Positions 59,629-64,000 of a stretch of DNA of 64,000 bases are shown piece by piece. The notes below the pieces were generated by a model. The model did not search any database. It saw only the letters and a list, made by a program, of their open reading frames with translations, and was not told the origin of the DNA. Positions within the stretch are counted from its first letter, which is position 1, and each line of letters starts with the position of its first letter. This DNA is from Rhodocyclaceae bacterium (GTDB taxonomy: Bacteria > Pseudomonadota > Gammaproteobacteria > Burkholderiales > Ga0077523), in the NCBI GenBank assembly GCA_020248405.1, contig JADCHQ010000021.1, positions 1 to 64,000 of the forward strand, read 5' to 3'. The position numbers and the translations under genes are program-made.

Positions 59629-60215
59629 GAGCTCACCAGTTGGCCCGCCTTGAACTCGCGCGAACGTACTGCCACCCCGTCGCCCATTTCCAGGTCAGAG
59701 TCGAGCAGCACCATGCGGGCCACGTAGTTCAGCGACACCTGCATCTTGTTCTTCAGTCTGTCCCAGATCTGCAGGTAGTCCTGAAGCCCTAGCGGATCGC
59801 ACACCAGTTCAACCGCTTCGCCCGGCCCGAAGGTGTCGGCGTTGGCGTCGAAGCTGTTGAGGACGCCCGGTGGCAGGACGCTTCGATCATCGAGAAACCG
59901 CATCGCCCAACCGAGCATCTGGTGCTGACGCGTGACGTTGGTCGCCCAGGCGGTCAGAAAGTAATGAAGATCGACGGGGAGCGAGGGTCTTACCAGGGTC
60001 CCGGCAGCGTTACGTCTCGGAGGGCGATTCCGGTTTGTCGTGTTGACGGTGATCCGATACAGCGTCAATGAAAAACCGTAGGCCATCGGCGCTGCGAAGT
60101 TCGTGGGGGCGTAGAGCTTGAAGTCGGCGGCTGGCGGCAGGGTGGCTGGATAGTTTTGCTCCAACAGACCAATGACGGCCTGTCCTACTGCTGCGATCGC
60201 GTTGTGCTTGGCCAT
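59625..60215 (-). CDS. DUF4255 tail terminator (Afp16-like)
   Basis: 196 residues. AIAAVGQAVIGLLEQNYPAT, MAYGFSLTLYRITVNTTNRN, LPVDLHYFLTAWATN and QHQMLGWAMRFLDDRSVLP define DUF4255, the family of the Afp16/Pvc16 tube-terminating cap that sets or closes the tail end. It is the second gene of the operon, after the small helical protein. Confidence 0.92.
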   Translation of the reverse strand: MAKHNAIAAVGQAVIGLLEQNYPATLPPAADFKLYAPTNFAAPMAYGFSLTLYRITVNTTNRNRPPRRNAAGTLVRPSLPVDLHYFLTAWATNVTRQHQMLGWAMRFLDDRSVLPPGVLNSFDANADTFGPGEAVELVCDPLGLQDYLQIWDRLKNKMQVSLNYVARMVLLDSDLEMGDGVAVRSREFKAGQLVSS

Positions 60216-60264
60216 CGTGCGTATCAGCGAAGGAGGTGTTCGGAAGGCGTTGTCTGAAAGGGCA

Positions 60265-60498
60265 TCAAGGTCTTCCTCTTGCTAGCCGATAAAGGCCTTG
60301 TTCGGAACACACCACGACGCCGTTCGATTCCAGATAGTCGAGCGCCTCCTGGGTGAGCGAGAGAGTTGCCTCGATGCGCTGCCTCAGGATCCACCATCTC
60401 GCGATGTGCTCTTTCGTATCGGCTGCCAGTGGGTGCGCACCAAGGTAGCGCTCGATCTCTGCCGCAAGCGCAATCACCTCCAACTCTCTACCGCTCAT
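60265..60498 (-). CDS. Small helical eCIS leader-gene protein
   Basis: 77 residues, chosen at ATG 60498 because AGGGGGA lies 4 nt upstream; an ATG at 60516 is possible. The sequence (MSGRELEVIALAAEIERYLG; HIARWWILRQRIEATLSLTQ; EALDYLESNGVVVCSEQGLY) reads as a compact helical, winged-helix-like protein. It is the first gene behind the sigma-54 promoter. It could be a small regulator or assembly factor; I do not recognise a family. Confidence 0.6.
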   Translation of the reverse strand: MSGRELEVIALAAEIERYLGAHPLAADTKEHIARWWILRQRIEATLSLTQEALDYLESNGVVVCSEQGLYRLARGRP

Positions 60499-60600
60499 GC
60501 GTCCCCCTGTGTTCATGCCGCCAGCGCGCTGGCGATTCTCTGCAGGTGCGGTACAGCGAACCCATGCCTGATGCCTGTGATTGATTTGTCCTTCACCTTC

Positions 60601-60616
60601 CGCAAACCTCGCGCCA
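60601..60616 (-). promoter_or_regulatory. Sigma-54 promoter of the eCIS operon
   Basis: On the minus strand the site reads TGGCGCG-AGGT-TTGCG, against the consensus TGGCACG-N4-TTGCW. The invariant GG and GC are exactly 10 bp apart. Transcription would begin near 60590, about 90 bp before the 77-residue gene. It is the only GG-N10-GC match with a TTGC box that I noticed in the 60499-60860 gap. Confidence 0.7.
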
Positions 60617-60778
60617 TGCGGGGGTGATGCCGTAACCACATGATTTCTCTACGGCATGCTGATCCGCAGCCAGCGCTATCCGGGGCGTTTTTGCAGCAGG
60701 GCTTTGCGGCTTAAGCCGATTCAAGCCACTGATCGGTCAGGGAATGCCTGCTGAGGATTGAGTGCCGCAAGGTGTGGC

Positions 60779-60807
60779 GTTGTCATCTCACCCAAACGGG
60801 TGACAAC
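60779..60807. promoter_or_regulatory. Putative enhancer/UAS for the sigma-54 activator
   Basis: GTTGTCA (60779-60785) and TGACAAC (60801-60807) are perfect 7-bp inverted repeats with a 15-bp spacer. A nested palindrome TCACCC-AAAC-GGGTGA lies at 60788-60803. The distance of about 165-190 bp upstream of the -24 box suits an activator-binding site. A transcription terminator for the activator gene is a less likely reading, since no T-run follows. Confidence 0.45.
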
Positions 60808-60860
60808 ACTCGCCCGCAGTCCCGCCGTAGGGCGGTTGAATTCCCCAGGGGGATGGTTTG

Positions 60861-61874
60861 TTACCGCGCGCTGAAGGGGGGGCGGCGGTAGTTTTCCGGC
60901 TTGATGCCGTGTTTACGCACTAAGCGGTTGAGGGCGCCGCGATCCTGTTGGGCGAGGCGGGCTGCCAACGACATGTTTCCCCGCGCGCGCATGAGGAGCG
61001 CGTCGAGATAGGTGCATTCGAATCGGCGAACGGCCTCCGCCTTGGTTTGACTGAAGCCCAGGGTCAAATCCGTACCGAAGGCGCCCGGTGTGGAGTCCAC
61101 CTTCATGATGGCGGGTGGCTCGAACCGCAGGTCCGGGCCGTTGGACAACAGAAACTCGCGTAACACGAGACTCTCCAATTCCCTGACGTTGCCCGGCCAC
61201 GGGTAGCGCTGCATCCAGTCAAGGCTATCGGGATGGAGTCGCACAGGTTGGCGCCTGTACTGGAGGCTCAGACGATCAAGGAATGCTTCGGCGAGCAACT
61301 CCACGTCCCCCTGTCGTTCCCGAAGGGGCGGCAGTACAACCGAAAGCACGCCGAGGCGATACAGCAAATCGAGCCGGAATTGCCCGCGGGCGGCCAGTTC
61401 CTTCAGGTCTGCATTGCTGGCGGCAATCACTCGTACCCGGGAGACCGTGAACCCGCGTCCACCCACCGGGCGGTAGACATGGTCCTGCAGAAAGCGCAAC
61501 AGCACCACCTGGGCGCGCGGACTCATGGCCTCCACTTCGTCGAGGAAGAAGGTGCCGCCAGCGGCGCTGGCTACGAGACCCTGGCGCGATTCACGCGCAT
61601 CGGTGAACGCGCCCCGTTCGTGCCCGAACAGTTCGCTCTCGAGAAGAGCGTCGGGGAGCGCGCCGCAGTTGACAGGAACGAACGGCAGGTCGCGCCGCGG
61701 GCTGAGGTTGTGGATGGCACGAGCTGCGATCTCCTTCCCGGTCCCGGTCTCGCCTTCCAAAAGCACCGTGGCGTCACAGTCGGCGAACCGCTGGAGGAGG
61801 TCAAGTGCCCTGAGGAACGCAGGAGACTGCCCGATAAGATTTAGCTCGGTCAGAATATCCATGTCTCGCCGCAT
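60861..61874 (-). CDS. Sigma-54-dependent activator, AAA+ and DNA-binding only
   Basis: 337 residues; ATG 61862 is an alternative start, behind GGCGAG. The AAA+ domain has Walker [19 protein letters not shown] (about 38-55), [15 protein letters not shown] (the GAFTGA loop, with Asp for the second Gly), FLDEVEAMS (Walker B), and [10 protein letters not shown]. The C-terminal HTH (about 295-330, [20 protein letters not shown]) is of Fis type. There is no N-terminal receiver or sensor domain, as in PspF or HrpS, so activity must be set by partners or expression. Its position next to the sigma-54 promoter points to control of the eCIS operon. Confidence 0.9.
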   Translation of the reverse strand: MRRDMDILTELNLIGQSPAFLRALDLLQRFADCDATVLLEGETGTGKEIAARAIHNLSPRRDLPFVPVNCGALPDALLESELFGHERGAFTDARESRQGLVASAAGGTFFLDEVEAMSPRAQVVLLRFLQDHVYRPVGGRGFTVSRVRVIAASNADLKELAARGQFRLDLLYRLGVLSVVLPPLRERQGDVELLAEAFLDRLSLQYRRQPVRLHPDSLDWMQRYPWPGNVRELESLVLREFLLSNGPDLRFEPPAIMKVDSTPGAFGTDLTLGFSQTKAEAVRRFECTYLDALLMRARGNMSLAARLAQQDRGALNRLVRKHGIKPENYRRPPFSAR

Positions 61875-62231
61875 CCAAACCGGGGTTTTTTCGCACGGCT
61901 AATGCCACATAAACCGCACCACAAAACAGGCGCGTGCTGCCATCAAAACGGCTAGAGCATGATAACCCCAATCATGTTGCGTTTTTGCGCTTCGATACAC
62001 CCTGTCCTGACCGAGCCACTGTCTTGCCGCCTGTGGTTCGCAGTAGCAACGCGCGGCTCTGTCAGTGGTTCGTCCCTAAGGGGAAGGTTGCGCAAGATCG
62101 GTATTGCTGGAACAGCAAGCGATTGGCCGGGATATGTCCTTTTCGACGGCCTCTGCATGCAGCCCCTTCCCGTTACTCCAGTTGCTGCATTCGACATTGG
62201 TGCCAGGGAAGTGGGCGCTCCTCGCGAAGGT
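61875..62231. other. Intergenic region between activator and mscL
   Basis: About 357 bp with no convincing ORF or RNA gene. CATGAT-aacccca-ATCATG (61958-61976) is a small palindrome that could be an operator for the activator gene; nothing else supports it. Base composition is lower than in the adjacent genes. Confidence 0.4.
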
Positions 62232-62657
62232 TCAACCCTTCTTCAAGCTGTCGCGAATTTCCCGCAGCAGCAGTACGTCTTCAGGCGTGGCAGCAGGCGC
62301 GGGCGGGGGTTCGGCGCGCTTCAGGCGGTTGATCTGCTTCACCATCATGAAAATGATGAACGCCAGAATGATGAAGTTGATCGCGGTGGTGATGAAGTTG
62401 CCGTAGGCGAACACCGGCACGCCGGCCTTCTTCACCTCGGCGAGCACCATGGGCACGCCAGGCGGCACGTCCTTCAGGACGACGAAGAAATTGCTGAAGT
62501 CCAGGCCGCCGAAGATGCGGCCCACCACCGGCATGATCAGGTCGGCTACCACCGAATCCACGATCTTGCCGAAGGCGCCACCGATGATCACGCCCACGGC
62601 GAGATCGATGACGTTGCCCTTCACTGCGAACTCCTTGAACTCGGATGCAATGCTCAT
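62232..62657 (-). CDS. mscL: Large-conductance mechanosensitive channel
   Basis: 141 residues. [20 protein letters not shown] then [15 protein letters not shown] is the conserved first helix, with the typical [14 protein letters not shown] loop. The second transmembrane helix is [20 protein letters not shown], and the C-terminal helix ends [12 protein letters not shown]. MscL opens under membrane tension and releases osmolytes on hypo-osmotic shock. Its ATG overlaps the stop of the NlpC/P60 gene (ATGA), so the two are translationally coupled. Confidence 0.97.
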   Translation of the reverse strand: MSIASEFKEFAVKGNVIDLAVGVIIGGAFGKIVDSVVADLIMPVVGRIFGGLDFSNFFVVLKDVPPGVPMVLAEVKKAGVPVFAYGNFITTAINFIILAFIIFMMVKQINRLKRAEPPPAPAATPEDVLLLREIRDSLKKG

Positions 62658-63247
62658 GGATTGATCTCCTGTTGTCGTTGTCGGGAACTGGGAACGTCCT
62701 CGCTGGAGGCCACCCGTGCGCTGGCGCCGGTGACGCGGCGAGCTTCCAGGAACAGCGCCCGCCAGTGGCGATCGTCGAGCCTGTCCTTGCGCACCGCCCG
62801 TCCCGAGGACGGTGCATGAACGAAATCGCCGCCGCCCACGTAGAGGGCCACATGCAGTTCCTTGCGTTTCGGCGTTCGCCAGTAGAACAGCAGGTCGCCG
62901 GGTTGCAGGGCGCTGCCGGTTTCCAGGAGCGGTACGGACTTGCGCTGGTCACGGGTGGCGCGCGGCAACTCCACGCCGGCGTCGCGGTAGGCATAGCGCA
63001 CCAGGCCGCTGCAGTCGAAGCCGGCGGGATCGAGGCCGCCGAAACGGTACGGTGCGCCGAGTTGCGCCAGCGCCGCAGAGGCGGCCCGCTCGCCAGCGCT
63101 GCGGGGGGGCGATTCCGGTGCGGCCACGCTGGCGGGCGAGCCCGCGTCCGCGGCGGTACGGTCGGAGTGGTGCGCGCAACCGGCCGCCAGCACCACGGCG
63201 GCGCCGGCCAGCAGGCGCCACAAAGCCTGCCAGGCCGGCCGGTTCAT
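62654..63247 (-). CDS. NlpC/P60 family lipoprotein, cell-wall peptidase
   Basis: 197 residues. The lipoprotein signal ends in LAAGC (Cys24). The NlpC/P60 domain has [17 protein letters not shown] (catalytic Cys79), [10 protein letters not shown], and [17 protein letters not shown] (His132, His144). Enzymes of this family cleave D-Glu-mDAP bonds or cross-links in peptidoglycan. The start at 63247 overlaps the M20 stop by 4 bp. A Gln/Arg tail, RQRQQEINP, precedes the mscL start. Confidence 0.92.
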   Translation of the reverse strand: MNRPAWQALWRLLAGAAVVLAAGCAHHSDRTAADAGSPASVAAPESPPRSAGERAASAALAQLGAPYRFGGLDPAGFDCSGLVRYAYRDAGVELPRATRDQRKSVPLLETGSALQPGDLLFYWRTPKRKELHVALYVGGGDFVHAPSSGRAVRKDRLDDRHWRALFLEARRVTGASARVASSEDVPSSRQRQQEINP

Positions 63248-64000
63248 GACGCGATCTTTTCCGTGCCGCACCAGCCCGCCAGGAACAGAGCCAGCACGCA
63301 CGTCACGTCCGTCATGCTGTCGATGCTCACCGACTCGTCGATGCCGTGGATGCGGGTGGCCTCGGGGCCGTAGCAGGTGGCCGGAGTGTCGCCGTAGAGG
63401 TTGAAGACGCGCGCGTCGGTGGTGGCGGTGCTCGCCATCCACTGGACGGGAGTGCCGCGCACCGCCTGATGGCTGGTGGCGAGCAGTTTCATCATGGGCA
63501 GGTCGCGGGCGATGGCGCAGCCCTCGGACTGGAATCCGCCGTAGCGCACCTGGTAGGTGGCGCCGGCGAGGGACGGATCCTCGCTCGCGGTCCTGGCGAG
63601 CTGCGCTTCCACGGCGGCGCGCGCATCGGCGGCGCTCATCCCGGGGTGGAAGCCGCAACGTATCTCGATGGTGCAGCGCGTGGGCACTGAGGAGGGCCAT
63701 TCGCCCCCTCGGATGCGGCCGAGATTGAAATTGATGGCGTGGGGATTGTTCGCGAAGGCAGGGTGGCGGGCCTCGGGGCGGTTCCACGCATCCCTCAGGG
63801 GCAGCAGCCCGCGATACAGGGCGAAGGCGGCCTCGATGGCGTTGACGCCTTGCTTTACGTCCAGCACATGAGCCGGGCGGCCATGCACGTCCACGGCGAG
63901 CCACAGCACGCCCACCTGCGCGTCCATGATGGTGTGGTCGAAGGGTTCTGGAATGATGGCGGCCTCGGCACGGTAGCCACGGGCCAGGCAGGCCAGCGCG
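63244..64000 (-). CDS. M20 family metallopeptidase, C-terminal part
   Basis: The frame enters from the right edge (ALACLARGYRAEAAIIPEPF) and runs to the stop at 63244; the N-terminus with the first zinc ligands lies outside the window. LWLAVDVHGRPAHVLDVKQG is the dimerisation-domain signature of ArgE/DapE-type M20 peptidases. NNPHAINFNLGRIRGGEWPS, STATTDARVFNLYGDTPATC and YGPEATRIHGIDESVSIDSM (His-containing last motif) follow. Substrate cannot be read: acetylornithine-deacetylase-like or a related amidohydrolase. The stop overlaps the lipoprotein start (ATGA). Confidence 0.88.
   Translation of the reverse strand, partial: ALACLARGYRAEAAIIPEPFDHTIMDAQVGVLWLAVDVHGRPAHVLDVKQGVNAIEAAFALYRGLLPLRDAWNRPEARHPAFANNPHAINFNLGRIRGGEWPSSVPTRCTIEIRCGFHPGMSAADARAAVEAQLARTASEDPSLAGATYQVRYGGFQSEGCAIARDLPMMKLLATSHQAVRGTPVQWMASTATTDARVFNLYGDTPATCYGPEATRIHGIDESVSIDSMTDVTCVLALFLAGWCGTEKIAS

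Noticed and set aside
60822..60835. CCGCC-GTAG-GGCGG as terminator of the activator gene
   Set aside because: Stem only 5 bp and no T-run; it may be chance.

Overview
The window is high-GC (roughly two thirds G+C by eye), densely coded Gram-negative DNA. It carries lipoprotein signal peptides, an MscL channel, TAXI-type binding proteins, a chromosomal-integron attC site and an IS5-group transposase tail. Together these suggest a betaproteobacterium or a close relative; I cannot name the species from sequence alone.

Layout. 1-1351 is accessory debris: the 3' end of an IS5-family element, a fragment of integron cassette array whose attC site is split by a 157-bp miniature inverted-repeat element, and a DUF1272 cassette. 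1352-7337 holds a secreted SIMPL protein, a sugar-acid (IlvD/Edd) dehydratase, two tandem membrane-anchored TAXI binding proteins and a lipoprotein. 7590-13991 is a five-gene, minus-strand restriction/defence-like cassette: a short N6-type methylase, an ImmA/IrrE metalloprotease with a one-base frameshift, a DUF4411 PIN protein, an Eco57I-like methylase and a GIY-YIG/DEAD-box helicase. 14019-15512 is a sulfatase-family protein that has lost most catalytic residues. 15648-24301 is a MoxR/DUF58/VWA operon plus a small exported protein. 24538-27704 has a TIGR02594-type cell-wall peptidase and an M6 metalloprotease, neither with a signal peptide.

27794-60498 is one very long minus-strand operon with many ATGA/GTGA overlaps, encoding an extracellular contractile injection system (eCIS). 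It has a tail terminator (DUF4255), two sheaths, two tubes, LysM adaptor, gpD-like hub, gp5-like spike, gp25, baseplate J, tail-I-like wedge, AAA+ ATPase, several unnamed conserved proteins, and a large polymorphic-toxin-like protein ending in an HNH nuclease domain. The cluster also contains an Lgt-like membrane enzyme and a secreted protein with a sorting-signal-like tail, and one baseplate-region protein ends in hydrophobic segments. I did not recognise a PAAR tip, a tape measure or a tail fibre. A near-consensus sigma-54 promoter (60601-60616) lies directly upstream of the first eCIS gene, and a single-domain sigma-54 activator is encoded next to it (60861-61874), so the operon is probably sigma-54 controlled. 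The window ends with mscL, an NlpC/P60 lipoprotein and the C-terminal part of an M20 peptidase.

The best candidates for something undescribed are the eCIS variant with its about 320-residue alanine-rich helical insertion in the sheath, the five-gene defence-like cassette, and the attC site interrupted by a miniature element.
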